From Acidaminococcus hominis (GTDB taxonomy: Bacteria > Bacillota > Negativicutes > Acidaminococcales > Acidaminococcaceae), in NCBI RefSeq assembly GCF_900291475.1, contig NZ_OLMM01000004.1, forward strand, positions 124,001 through 188,000: a DNA stretch of 64,000 nt, in the 5' to 3' direction. The stretch's first letter is position 1, and each line of letters begins with the position of its first letter. Positions 17,807-25,785 of the stretch are shown in pieces. Both the position numbers and the translations under genes were made by a program. The notes below the pieces were generated by a model. It saw only the letters and a program-made list of their open reading frames with translations. It made no database searches and had not been told where the DNA came from.

Positions 17807-18607
17807 TCAAAGTTCAAGAACTTCCAAATCTTCCGGCACGTACACCCTGCCGGAAAAGAACTTTTTCCCTTCCTGGGTGTACAGCTCCTTGCGCCGCTCC
17901 AGCTGGTTGTCCTCCGTATGGTACAACAGCACGTTTTGGACCCCCAGCTTTTCCGCCGCCTGGCAGGCATGCTTTACCGTGGAATGGTGCTTTTCGTAGG
18001 GATGGAACACCGCCGCTTCCTCTTCCAGGCAGAACGCCTCGTGGAGCAGCCAGGTGCAGCCCCGGGCGTAGGGCTCCTCCCGTTCCGTATAGGGCTCGTC
18101 CCCGCAGCACACCAGGCTCTTTCCCCCGTCCAGTTCCAGCCGGAAACCAAACTGCTTGGTCTTGGTGGAGCCAATGTCAAAGAAGGTCACCTGCCGGCCG
18201 TTCACCCTGCGCTGCTCCCCATCTGCCACAGGAATAAAATGCACCCGGTCATCCAAAAAGCGAGTATATTTGTTTAGGAGCAGCTTCACCGCCATGTCCC
18301 GGAGCAGGTCCAGCACTTCCCGGTGCCCGTAGACGTTCACCTCCCCCTGGTACTTTCCGTCGTTCATAAAATGGCAGATCATCCGCACCATCCAAAGGAC
18401 CCCCAGCAAATGGTCCACATGCTGATGGGTCACAAAGATTTCTTTGACGTCCTGCCAGTCATACCCCGCATGCTTCAGTTGGTGCAAAATCGTATTGCCC
18501 CCGCCGCCGTCCACCAGGAACAGCTTTCCCCCGTCATCCAGCAGAAAACAGGTATTGTAGCATTCCGTCACCAGGGCATTCCCCGTGCCCAGCATAATAA
18601 GCTTCAT
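17807..18607 (-). CDS. Metallo-beta-lactamase-fold hydrolase (RNase Z-like)
   Basis: A 266-residue MBL-fold protein. The zinc motif HxHxDH is seen as THQHVDHLLG (about residues 59-68), with DDGGKLFLVDGGGGNT upstream of it and further ligands in HEAFCLEEE and HHSTVKH. The layout and start (MKLIMLGTGNALVTECYNT) resemble RNase Z and its relatives, but the RNase Z flexible arm is not clear, so I call it only a metallo-hydrolase. ATG follows AGGGGGAATCTGCA. It starts 13 bases from the editing protein gene. Confidence 0.8.
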   Translation of the reverse strand: MKLIMLGTGNALVTECYNTCFLLDDGGKLFLVDGGGGNTILHQLKHAGYDWQDVKEIFVTHQHVDHLLGVLWMVRMICHFMNDGKYQGEVNVYGHREVLDLLRDMAVKLLLNKYTRFLDDRVHFIPVADGEQRRVNGRQVTFFDIGSTKTKQFGFRLELDGGKSLVCCGDEPYTEREEPYARGCTWLLHEAFCLEEEAAVFHPYEKHHSTVKHACQAAEKLGVQNVLLYHTEDNQLERRKELYTQEGKKFFSGRVYVPEDLEVLEL

Positions 18608-18619
18608 TGCAGATTCCCC

Positions 18620-19108
18620 CTATTCTCCTATTTTTACCCAGTGCACCTGCTTGCCCAATTTTTCCAGCAGCGCCATTAAAGCGTCCGCCGCCAGCCACAA
18701 AGTGGCCGTATTGTCGTTGGGGTGCACGCCGATTTTCTGATGCTGAAATTCTGCGTCCAAAAACAGGGTCACCCGGTGCTCCCGGTCGTTTAAAAGCCCC
18801 AGTGGCGTTACGGACCCGGGTTCCAGGTCCAAATACGCTTTCAGGTCTTCCGGCGAGGCAAAGGACAGCCGCCGGGTGCCGTTTGCCTCGCCAAAGGCCT
18901 TCAGGTCCACCCGCTTGTTTCCCCGGACAGTAAGCAGGTAATAATTCCGTTTTTTATCGTCCCGGACAAACAGGTTCTTGGCGTCCCATTCCGGGTAGGG
19001 CAGCGCCACGTCCCCCAGTTCTTCCATATTGTAGACGGCCTTGTGTTCCGTGAGTTCGTAGGGAATCCCCTGGGCCGTCAGGTAGGCCAAGGTTTCTTTT
19101 TTATCCAT
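18620..19108 (-). CDS. YbaK/ProX-type prolyl-tRNA editing protein
   Basis: A 162-residue stand-alone editing domain. Such proteins remove wrongly attached amino acids (Ala or Cys) from tRNA-Pro in the cytoplasm. The family pattern is seen in LAYLTAQGIPYELTEHKAVY, KNLFVRDDKKRNYYLL, the conserved Lys in this block, and VTPLGLLND. The ATG at 19108 follows GGGAGGTACCCT and replaces a longer frame. Length matches the PrdX/ProX subgroup. It is followed closely by the metallo-hydrolase gene. Confidence 0.85.
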   Translation of the reverse strand: MDKKETLAYLTAQGIPYELTEHKAVYNMEELGDVALPYPEWDAKNLFVRDDKKRNYYLLTVRGNKRVDLKAFGEANGTRRLSFASPEDLKAYLDLEPGSVTPLGLLNDREHRVTLFLDAEFQHQKIGVHPNDNTATLWLAADALMALLEKLGKQVHWVKIGE

Positions 19109-19216
19109 AGGGTACCTCCCAATCGCAGTTTTTTCTATTGTACCACGGCTCCTGGGTCGAAAAACCCCCAAGGAAAAGAAAAAGGACTTCCCGCCGCAGC
19201 AGGAAGTCCTCGTTTT

Positions 19217-20380
19217 TTATTTGTGGGGCAGAACTTTGTGAATCACCGCACTGGCCAGCATCACCAGCACAATCACCGGGAAGGTAATTCCCACCGGGGT
19301 CTGCACGTCCAAGAGCTCCCGGTACAGGGCGAAGCCGGCCAGCCACAGCACCAGGTTCAGCCAGTTGACGGCTTGGCTGCTGTGGTCCTGCTTCAGGATA
19401 AAGTAATCGGACAGCAGGATTGCGGTCATGGGTGCGAACACCGAACCGATGAAGTACAGGAAGTCTTCAAAGCTGCTGGCATCCACGGCGATGGCAATGG
19501 CAATTCCCCCAGCGCAGGCAATCAGGGCCAGGACCTTTTCCGAAATTCCGGGCAGCAGGCTCTTGCCGCTGACCCCGGCGGAGAAGGCGTCCAGGAAGGT
19601 AGTGGTCACCGTGGACAGCAGCACAATCAGAATGCCCACGACGCCCAGGCCGGCCTGAAGCAGGATTTTGGCAATGTCGTCCTGGCCGGTGTACAGGGCG
19701 GCACCCATGCCGATAATGAACATCCAGGTGCTGGCAGCAAAGTAGGCCAGACAGCTGGCCGCCGTAGCCTTAAAGGGCTTTGCGGCGTCCCGGGTGTAGT
19801 CGGAGATGACCGGCAGCCAGGAAAGGGGCATGGCCACCGTAAGTTCAATGGCTGCGCCCAGAGTCAGCTCCCCGGCAGCCTGGGGCACCCCGCTGCCCAT
19901 AAAGATCACGTCGCTGAGCACCAGGGTCAGCAGGAACAGGGCAGCAATGACCACCTCGTTCACCTTCCCCAGGGTCTTCAGCCCCAGGATAATCCACAGG
20001 GCGATGAAGGCACCGATAATCAGGCTCCAGGCCGAAAGCCCCAGACCCGCCAGGGTATTGCCGGCAGCAGCTGCACTGGCAATCATCACGGCCGTCCAGC
20101 CAATGAGCTGAATCACGTTCAGGCCGGCAAACAGCTTGGCACCCTGGTGCCCAAAGGAAATTTCCACCGTTTCCATGGCACTGCGCCCGGTCTGGCCGCC
20201 GATGAGCCCGGCCCCAAACATCACAAGCCCGCCAATCACGTGGCCCACCAGGATGGCCAGCAGCCCCTTGGCAAAACCCAGGGGAGCCAGCAGCATCCCC
20301 GTCAGAATCTCGGCAATGGAAATCCCCGCCCCGAACCACAGCAGGGCGTTTGCTGTAACTGATGTTTTCACTGAATCCAT
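19217..20380 (-). CDS. CytX-like NCS1 permease (purine, cytosine or thiamine-precursor)
   Basis: A 387-residue membrane permease with about twelve hydrophobic segments. The beginning (NALLWFGAGISIAEILTG) and GLAKGLLAILVGHVIGG-like block (here FAKGLLAILVGHVIGGL) are typical of CytX, a putative hydroxymethylpyrimidine transporter in the NCS1 family. DYFILKQ near residue 325 is another family block. I start at the ATG at 20380 after GGGGGAATTG. No thiamine genes are adjacent and no TPP riboswitch is seen upstream, so the substrate remains open. Confidence 0.78.
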   Translation of the reverse strand: MDSVKTSVTANALLWFGAGISIAEILTGMLLAPLGFAKGLLAILVGHVIGGLVMFGAGLIGGQTGRSAMETVEISFGHQGAKLFAGLNVIQLIGWTAVMIASAAAAGNTLAGLGLSAWSLIIGAFIALWIILGLKTLGKVNEVVIAALFLLTLVLSDVIFMGSGVPQAAGELTLGAAIELTVAMPLSWLPVISDYTRDAAKPFKATAASCLAYFAASTWMFIIGMGAALYTGQDDIAKILLQAGLGVVGILIVLLSTVTTTFLDAFSAGVSGKSLLPGISEKVLALIACAGGIAIAIAVDASSFEDFLYFIGSVFAPMTAILLSDYFILKQDHSSQAVNWLNLVLWLAGFALYRELLDVQTPVGITFPVIVLVMLASAVIHKVLPHK

Positions 20381-20573
20381 ATGTACAATTCCCCCACTTT
20401 CCCGCCGCAGACAAAAGCGCTGCCTGCGGCACACTTGCCTAAAAGTATAGTACAGGACAAGGGATTAGGCAAGAAAGGCAGCAGGAAAGGTCAACAATTC
20501 CTGAGAAAAAGGGAAAAATTGGGGCTGCTCCCCTTCCCCCCAGCTGGGGAGAAAAGCATTTTGGCAGCAGGGC

Positions 20574-21224
20574 TCAGGGGTTTTCCTGGACCATTTGGCG
20601 GCCCAACTGGCGTGCAGCTTCCAGTTCCTGGGGGAATACGGTCTCCCGGCGTTCCTTCCGCTGGGCCTCGTCAAAGACGCCCATGCTGTACCGCTTGTAA
20701 TCAGGAACCTGGAGGGTTTCGCAGGAAGCCAGGGTGGTGACGGCGCCATGGAGGACCAGGGTATGCATATCGGCCAGCTCCTGGAAGCGGGCTTTGTAAT
20801 GCTGGTTGTAGTAGGCTTCCGGGGCATTCATGGTGTAGATGAGCCCCAACGGCAGCTTCCCGGTAAAGTAGCTTTCCAGGGGCTTATCATAGGACAGACA
20901 GCAGAAAATCAGCCGCTCCCACAGGGCCCGGAACTGGGCGGTAGGTTCGCTGAGATAAATCGGAGAACCAATAAACAGCCCGTCTGCCTGGAAAATCCGG
21001 TCCAGCAGCGGGGACAGGTCGTCCTTCCAATAGCATTTGCAGCGTTGGGCTTCCACCCGCTTGCAGGCCATGCAGCTGCGGCAGCCGGTAAACTTCAGGT
21101 CAAACAGGTTGATCAGTTCCGTTTCCGCGCCGGCCTCCTGGGCCCCTTGTTGGGCAGCCTGCAGCAGCAGGGCCGTATTACCGTTTTTTCTGGGACTGGC
21201 GTTCAGCAAAATAATTTTTTTCAT
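20574..21224 (-). CDS. Flavodoxin family FMN reductase with Cys motif (gene 2 of pair)
   Basis: A 216-residue flavodoxin-fold protein. The FMN loop is LLNASPRKNGNTALLLQAA (residues ~5-23). A cluster CRSCMACKRVEAQRCKC (~48-64) has the spacing of an iron-sulfur or redox-active site. The second flavin loop is FIGSPIYLSEPTAQFRAL. ATG at 21224 follows GGAGGAGCAATC. It lies 12 bases after the related gene at 21236-21796 and is surely cotranscribed with it. The longer C-terminus (CYWKDDLSPLL onward) separates it from its neighbour. Confidence 0.8.
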   Translation of the reverse strand: MKKIILLNASPRKNGNTALLLQAAQQGAQEAGAETELINLFDLKFTGCRSCMACKRVEAQRCKCYWKDDLSPLLDRIFQADGLFIGSPIYLSEPTAQFRALWERLIFCCLSYDKPLESYFTGKLPLGLIYTMNAPEAYYNQHYKARFQELADMHTLVLHGAVTTLASCETLQVPDYKRYSMGVFDEAQRKERRETVFPQELEAARQLGRQMVQENP

Positions 21225-21235
21225 GATTGCTCCTC

Positions 21236-21796
21236 CTAACAAGTTTCGCCAATGGCTTCTCCAATTTTCCGGGCGGCAGCAGCGCTTTCCGGGTCCTCCA
21301 CCTTGCCTTTGCCGTACAGACTCCCGTGGCCGTAGACCACTCCCAAATCCTTCCAGCCCATAGCCTGGGTAAACAGCCGGTGATACCAGTTCACCGGGTC
21401 CGGACACCAACCAGGCTGATTGGCGGTAAGCAGCAGCACGGACTGCTTGCTCCGGAGCTGTTCTGGCGACAGGGTCTGCCACAGGGCAAACAGCCGGTTG
21501 ATGGCCGTCAGAAGGGGGCCGGTCACAAAAGCAAAGTACACCGGGGAGGCCAGGACAATGACCTCTGCCTTTTGGAAGGCCGGATAGATTTCCTCCATAG
21601 CGTCCTGTTGGACGCAGGGCCGGCCGTTTTTCCCGCACTGCCCGCAGCTTAGGCACCCGTGCAGCGGCAGGCTTTGCAGGTCAAATTCCTGGACGGTGTT
21701 CCCCTCTTTCCCGGCCCCTTCCCTAAAGGCCCGAATTAGTTCTGCGGTATTGCCGTTTTGCCGGGGCCCGCCGTTTAAGATCAAAATCTGGGACAT
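21236..21796 (-). CDS. Flavodoxin family NAD(P)H-FMN reductase (gene 1 of pair)
   Basis: A 186-residue relative of the next gene. The FMN loop is ILNGGPRQNGNTAELIRAF; the Cys motif is CLSCGQCGKNGRPC; the second loop is LASPVYFAFVTGPLL. The start at 21796 follows AAAGGAGCGAGAAGA. A divergent HxlR regulator begins 180 bases to the right. HxlR proteins often control reductase genes beside them, so a common redox or electrophile response is a reasonable inference. Confidence 0.8.
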   Translation of the reverse strand: MSQILILNGGPRQNGNTAELIRAFREGAGKEGNTVQEFDLQSLPLHGCLSCGQCGKNGRPCVQQDAMEEIYPAFQKAEVIVLASPVYFAFVTGPLLTAINRLFALWQTLSPEQLRSKQSVLLLTANQPGWCPDPVNWYHRLFTQAMGWKDLGVVYGHGSLYGKGKVEDPESAAAARKIGEAIGETC

Positions 21797-21977
21797 TCTT
21801 CTCGCTCCTTTTGTTCTGCCTTGCAATTCGGGCAGCCCTATGGTATTCTTTAGTTAGAAAATTAACATAGGATAATTTTTAGCGTAGGTTTATTTTATAG
21901 CGTGTAAAAAGCCTGCACAAGTACGATTTTTAACAATACCCAGTATAGCAAAACATACTGGAAAGGAAGTGGAAACC

Positions 21978-22331
21978 ATGTCTGAACCGGAGAGAAGCCT
22001 GGAAACGCCCCCGGAAGAAAAGGCCACCTGCCCCTGTATGGTCGCCCAGCGGCTGCTCCAGGGGAAATGGGCCATTGCCATTCTGTACCTGCTAAGCACC
22101 GGGCCGGTGCGATTCAACGAGCTTCAGCGGAAGCTCCAGAAAATCAACCACGCCACCCTGTCCACCCAGCTAAAGCAGCTGGAAACGGAGGGGCTCATTG
22201 TGCGCAAGGAATACGCCCAAATTCCCCCCAAGGTGGAATACTCCCTGACCCCCATTGGCCGGGAATTCCAGCCGGTGCTGGACAGCATTGGAGTCTGGGC
22301 CCAAAAGTACGTGGCTGCCCAAAAAAGTTAG
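21978..22331 (+). CDS. HxlR family transcriptional regulator
   Basis: A 117-residue winged helix-turn-helix protein. The helix-turn-helix region QRLLQGKWAIAILYLLSTGP RF-NELQRKLQ, KINHATLSTQLKQLETEGLI and the wing VEYSLTPIGRE fit HxlR (MarR-like). One Cys pair, CPCMV, sits just before it; some HxlR members sense oxidants through such a cysteine. ATG at 21978 follows AAGGAAG; a GTG at 21969 is in frame. It is divergent from the two FMN-reductase genes and may regulate them. Confidence 0.88.
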   Translation: MSEPERSLETPPEEKATCPCMVAQRLLQGKWAIAILYLLSTGPVRFNELQRKLQKINHATLSTQLKQLETEGLIVRKEYAQIPPKVEYSLTPIGREFQPVLDSIGVWAQKYVAAQKS

Positions 22332-22489
22332 TCTATAGTTGCCAAAGTCCCTGTCAGGCAAAATGTGCCGGGCAGGGGTTTTGTGCACTTGTGCAGCCAG
22401 GGGCCAGCAGCCCCGAAGCCCAGGGGAGACGGACCGCCTTGCGGCTCCATGCTATAATGGAAGTAACAGTAAAAGAAAGTGGTGATACT

Positions 22490-23436
22490 ATGCCTCAAGT
22501 GGTTGTGGTAAACGCAGAAAAATGAATTTTGACGGAAAACTGGATTTTTCGGTGTTGTCGGATTCTGTGGCTGTCTATCCCAGCAGCACCCCTGAAGAAC
22601 TGCTGCAGCGGATCCAGGGCGCCCAAGTGGTGGTCACCAAGGAACTGCCCGTGCCGGCAGCCCTGCTGGAGCAGTTTCCACGCAGCGTGCAGCTGCTTGT
22701 GGAAGCAGGCACCGGCTACAACAATATTGACCTGGCAGCCGCCAAAAAGCAGGGCATTACGGTGTGCAACATCCCCGCCTACAGCTCCCAGCGGGTGGCC
22801 CATACGGCCATTATGCTGCTGTTAAACCTGGCTTCCACCATGCAGGTCCAGCTGGCCATGCTGGCCAAGGGAGATCACCGGAACTTCACCCAGCACCTGT
22901 TGGTGCCCCATACGGAAGTCAACGGCAAAACCCTGGGCATCATTGGCGCCGGCCATATTGGGAAACAGGTCATCAAAATCGCCCAGGCCCTGGAAATGCA
23001 CATCTTGGTCCATACCCGGACGCCCCGGGAAGACGGGGACGGCATCCAGTATGTGGGGCTAAAGGAACTGCTGCAAAAAAGCGACTATGTATCCCTGCAC
23101 TGCCCCCTGACCCCTTCCACCCGGCATTTGCTGAACCGGGAAACCCTGGCTCTGATGAAACCCAGTGCATTCCTGATCAATACCTCCCGGGGTGCCCTGA
23201 TTGACGAACCCACCCTGATTGAAGCCCTGGAAAACCACCAAATTGCCGGGGCCGGACTAGACGTTCAGGAGCAGGAACCGCCGGCAGAGAATAATCCCCT
23301 GTACACCCTGCCCAACGTGATTCTTACGCCCCATATGGGCTGGAAAGGGCTGGAAACCCGCCAGCGCCTGGTCTCCATCATAGCCCAGGACATCCACCAG
23401 TTCCTGGCCGGCAGCCCCATTAACGTGGTAGGCTGA
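22490..23436 (+). pseudogene. D-2-hydroxyacid dehydrogenase, N-terminus out of frame
   Basis: The main frame 22522-23436 (304 residues) is a NAD-dependent D-2-hydroxyacid dehydrogenase: GAGHIGKQV is the dinucleotide loop, INTSRGALID holds the catalytic Arg, and TPHMGW the His. The family's first strand is missing from it. Immediately upstream, ATG at 22490 reads MPQVVVVNAEK and then hits TGA at 22523-22525, in the other frame. Adding one base after the A-run near 22518-22522 would join the two parts. So this is a one-base frameshift; reinitiation at ATG 22522 might still give a shorter protein. Promoter TATAAT at 22453-22458. Confidence 0.7.
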
Positions 23437-23458
23437 CCTGCTGGGCAGCAAAAAATTG

Positions 23459-23511
23459 AGAGGGTTCCACCTGGTCTCCGGGAAATTCCTGGGACCGTGG
23501 AACCCTCTTTC
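23459..23511 (+). terminator. Strong terminator after the dehydrogenase
   Basis: GAGGGTTCCAC pairs perfectly with GTGGAACCCTC over an inner partly paired loop and is followed by TTTCAC. It lies 23 bases after the stop codon. Confidence 0.75.
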
Positions 23512-23522
23512 ACAAACGGTCA

Positions 23523-23552
23523 TTGACAGCCGTTATATGAACATTCTATAAT
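23523..23552 (+). promoter_or_regulatory. Promoter of a candidate small RNA
   Basis: Perfect TTGACA (23523-23528) and TATAAT (23547-23552) with an 18-base spacer. Confidence 0.7.
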
Positions 23553-23558
23553 AACAGT

Positions 23559-23748
23559 GTTCATGTGACCCCGACCTGGGCATGAACGAAAAAAGCTTTT
23601 GGGTAAGCTTTTAGGACACCAGATGGGGTATCTGGTGCCATCGCTATCGTTTGTTTTTTTACTTGACCTAACTTATAGGATTGCATCGCCTTCCGGACGT
23701 CTATTGGCGATGACCGCTTAGCTACTGCGCAGCTGGGCGGTATTTTTT
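23559..23748 (+). ncRNA. Candidate structured RNA, possibly a type I toxin-like remnant
   Basis: Transcript of about 190 bases from the promoter to a strong terminator (ACCGC-AGCT ... AGCT-GCGGT then seven Ts, 23712-23749). It can form GTTCATG/CATGAAC, AAAGCTT/AAGCTTT, CACCAGAT/ATCTGGTG (8 bp) and CATCGCC/GGCGATG hairpins in order. The last two hairpins remind me of the 3' regions of small holin-like type I toxin genes, but the only frame inside is ten codons (MNEKSFWVSF), so no toxin is visible. Function unknown. Confidence 0.5.
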
Positions 23749-23845
23749 TGCCCTGAAACAGCCCGGGAAGCCAGCTGCAGCCCCTAAGCCCCTAGGCCCG
23801 TTAGCCGGGCAGTACTTTCCAAACCTCCCGGACATTTTCTGGAAC

Positions 23846-23872
23846 GACAAAAGACGAGCGTTCGCTCGTCTT
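23846..23872 (-). terminator. Terminator of the small-gene array
   Basis: AAGACGAGC (23851-23859) and GCTCGTCTT (23864-23872) form a perfect 9-bp stem; read on the minus strand it is followed by TTGTCG. It lies 44 bases after the last array gene. Confidence 0.6.
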
Positions 23873-23915
23873 GGGGTGGTGCTTTATTTTCTTTTTCGGG
23901 CCTGAGGAAGCTCGG

Positions 23916-24104
23916 CTATTCTTTTTTGTATTCCTTACATTTTTCCTTATTATGCATGACTCCCCAGGGTTTAAAAGGCTTATACTTTAAGCAATCTCCT
24001 ACTGTATAGTTTCTATCTCGTCTCCTATATACGCAATCTTTACATTGCTCTGGCTTCAGCAGAAAACCAACAAATGGTTGCGTTAAATTGCTATCTTTAC
24101 GCAT
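23916..24104 (-). CDS. Small four-cysteine protein, family A copy 1
   Basis: A 62-residue basic protein: SNLTQPF near the N-terminus, then CKDC (residues 21-24), YRRRDRNY, CLKYK, and a C-terminal KCKEYKKE. Four cysteines in C-x2-C ... C ... C order suggest a metal-binding fold. I recall similar hypothetical proteins in phages and mobile regions but no function. ATG follows GGGAGGAATTAGAG. It is the last gene of a five-gene leftward array and closest to copy 3 in sequence (both have KPWGVM). Spacing to copy 2 is 38 bases. Confidence 0.7.
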   Translation of the reverse strand: MRKDSNLTQPFVGFLLKPEQCKDCVYRRRDRNYTVGDCLKYKPFKPWGVMHNKEKCKEYKKE

Positions 24105-24142
24105 CTCTAATTCCTCCCATTTTAGGGTTTGGAGAAACTCGG

Positions 24143-24331
24143 TTATTCCTTTTTGTATTTCTTACATTTTCCCGTATTCTCCATAACTGCATCGGGTTTC
24201 GAAATTTTATACTTCAGGCAAGTACCTACGTCATAATCTCTATCAGGACGTTTGTAGGCGCAATCCTTGCATTGCTTAGGATCTAATGGATCTCCATAAA
24301 AAGGCTCTGTCAAATTACTATATTCTCGCAT
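24143..24331 (-). CDS. Small four-cysteine protein, family A copy 2
   Basis: A 62-residue paralogue of copies 1 and 3, with the same cysteine spacing (CKDCAYKRPDRDY, CLKYK, KCKKYKKE) but the most divergent middle, KISKPDAVMENTG. The basic C-terminal KKYKKE is kept. It follows family B copy 1 by 38 bases and has a good ribosome site, GGAGGAAATACAA. Conservation of all four cysteines despite clear sequence drift argues that the protein is still under selection. Confidence 0.7.
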   Translation of the reverse strand: MREYSNLTEPFYGDPLDPKQCKDCAYKRPDRDYDVGTCLKYKISKPDAVMENTGKCKKYKKE

Positions 24332-24369
24332 TTGTATTTCCTCCCTTTTTAAAGCCTCAGAAATCTCGT

Positions 24370-24741
24370 CTATTCGTCCAGATTGAAGGGGACGCCTGGA
24401 GAATTAACCATGGTTTCTTTATGATATTCCCACACTTTATTTTTCAGGTCTTCCTTAAAACCATCAGGTGGAAAACGACGTTTATCGCTTCCAATAGCAT
24501 ACTTTCCTGGAAACGTCTTCAATCCCTCCGCTATGGCTTTTCTTTTTTCCAAAGGAATATCAGTCGTTTTTTTCGGAACTATCACATAGGTAATGTGATT
24601 CAAGTAACTGTAAGGTTGCCGAAAAACCCTGATTTCCCGAAAAAACAAACGCACCAAGTAATACCAATGGTTGTCCATTTCCACCATATAGTCGTCTCCG
24701 TCTGACGTATAGAAAAGGATTTTGTTAGGTTTCGCCTTCAT
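24370..24741 (-). CDS. Small soluble protein, family B copy 1
   Basis: A 123-residue soluble protein with no signal peptide. Its N-terminus (ILFYTSDGDDYMVEMDNHWY), the core VPKKTTDIPLEKRKAI and the C-terminal PGVPFNLDE are shared with family B copy 2, while residues ~80-105 differ (YAIGSDKRRFPPDGF). It ends in an acidic tail. I do not recognise a domain. Size, solubility and a variable middle in a duplicated array fit an immunity-type protein, but that is inference. ATG follows AAGGAGGGCTGGCGC. Confidence 0.65.
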   Translation of the reverse strand: MKAKPNKILFYTSDGDDYMVEMDNHWYYLVRLFFREIRVFRQPYSYLNHITYVIVPKKTTDIPLEKRKAIAEGLKTFPGKYAIGSDKRRFPPDGFKEDLKNKVWEYHKETMVNSPGVPFNLDE

Positions 24742-24803
24742 GCGCCAGCCCTCCTTATTTGACTTGCAAACATGCTGTATTTTTTGAGTCTCGGGATTCT
24801 CGG

Positions 24804-24992
24804 CTATTCTTTTTTGTATTCTTTACATTTCTCTTTGTTTTCCATAACTCCCCAGGGTTTTATGGTTTTATACTTTAAGCAGTCTTTGACATCATAATCT
24901 CGATCAGGCCGTCTAAAAATGCAATCTTTGCATTGCTGTGGGCTCACTGGGACTCCAATAAACGGTTGAGTCAAATTGCTATTTTTACGCAT
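24804..24992 (-). CDS. Small four-cysteine protein, family A copy 3
   Basis: A 62-residue family A protein (SNLTQPFIGVPVSPQQCKDC, then RRPDRDYDVKDCLKYK and KCKEYKKE). The start ATG at 24992 follows GGGAGGAAGCAAAG; the frame is open further upstream into the B gene but has no start signal there. It lies 38 bases after family B copy 2, the same gap as between B copy 1 and A copy 2, showing that a B-A unit was duplicated as a block. Confidence 0.7.
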   Translation of the reverse strand: MRKNSNLTQPFIGVPVSPQQCKDCIFRRPDRDYDVKDCLKYKTIKPWGVMENKEKCKEYKKE

Positions 24993-25030
24993 CTTTGCTT
25001 CCTCCCTTTTTAGGGCTTGGGGAAGTTCGG

Positions 25031-25390
25031 CTATTCGTCCAGATTGAAGGGGACGCCTGGTAATTCTTCGAGAATTTTTCTTCCCATTGCAAGCCATGGG
25101 TTAGAGAAATTTTCGTTGAATTTTCCATCAAGGATAGCAGGCAAACCTACATGGTAAGGGAATGTTTTAATCCCTTCTAACAGATTTTTCCTTACTTCCA
25201 GCGGAATATCACTGGTCTTTTTGGGCACTTCAATATAAGGCTGGTGATTAACATAGCTTAAAGGCTGCTCATAAACAAGTATTCTTTTTGCACCCAGCAT
25301 GACTAAATAATACCAATGGTTGTCCATTTCCACCATATAGTCCGTTTTATCGGAATCGTAAAACAGAATCCGTTTAGGTTTCGCCTTCAT
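25031..25390 (-). CDS. Small soluble protein, family B copy 2
   Basis: A 119-residue paralogue of the gene at 24370-24741, first in the array. ILFYDSDKTDYMVEMDNHWY, VPKKTSDIPLEVRK and PGVPFNLDE are conserved; the region between (YHVGLPAILDGKFNENFSNP) is different in sequence and length. ATG follows GGGGGAGGGATGGGCTG. A weak promoter (TTTACT, 17 bases, TATTCT) lies about 30 bases upstream. Because it heads the array, this may be the main promoter for all five genes. Confidence 0.65.
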   Translation of the reverse strand: MKAKPKRILFYDSDKTDYMVEMDNHWYYLVMLGAKRILVYEQPLSYVNHQPYIEVPKKTSDIPLEVRKNLLEGIKTFPYHVGLPAILDGKFNENFSNPWLAMGRKILEELPGVPFNLDE

Positions 25391-25579
25391 CAGCCCATCC
25401 CTCCCCCATCTGCTTTCTTACTTCAGAATACACCGTTTTTCTTCCAAAGTAAAGGACGACCCGTTGCAGGAAAGTCGGGAAAAATGGACAGTCTATACAT
25501 GAGGCCACGGTTCCCCGTGTATCCTTTCTACAAATTTTGAATTACCAGGCTCCGTGGAAACACACCCCACCATCGGTGA

Positions 25580-25609
25580 TTGACGAAGGGCCGCAGCAGC
25601 CTTTATAAT
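25580..25609 (+). promoter_or_regulatory. Promoter of a candidate small RNA
   Basis: TTGACG (25580-25585), an 18-base spacer and a perfect TATAAT (25604-25609). Confidence 0.65.
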
Positions 25610-25615
25610 CAAGGT

Positions 25616-25757
25616 ATCACAAACCCCTTCTGACTGTAGAAGGCGGCTGTGTCAAATCGGGGAAACCCCTGCAGCCTGCAACCCTCGTCAGGCGCAGGTT
25701 CCCCAGCTTCCTTCGTGGCCGCACTGCTCTTATTGCCCAGGCAGTGCGGCTTTTGTT
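25616..25757 (+). ncRNA. Candidate structured small RNA of about 140 bases
   Basis: Runs from the promoter to a perfect 10-bp terminator stem, GCCGCACTGC (25718-25727) with GCAGTGCGGC (25741-25750), then TTTTGTTT. Inside are CCTTCT/AGAAGG, and a longer stacked hairpin GGGGAA-CCTGC-GCCTG closed by CAGGC-GCAGG-TTCCCC. There is no useful reading frame. I compared it by eye with SRP RNA, tmRNA, RNase P and 6S RNA and saw no match. Confidence 0.6.
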
Positions 25758-25785
25758 TGTCCGCACAAGCGTTTTTGCGCATCAA

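Noticed and set aside
21797-21977. Defined HxlR operator between reductase genes and regulator
   Set aside because: The region is AT-rich with partial inverted repeats, but none is clear enough to call a site.
25616-25757. SRP RNA, 6S RNA, tmRNA or RNase P RNA
   Set aside because: No GGAAGCAGCC-type SRP tip, no long 6S-like hairpin joining the two ends, and far too short for tmRNA or RNase P.
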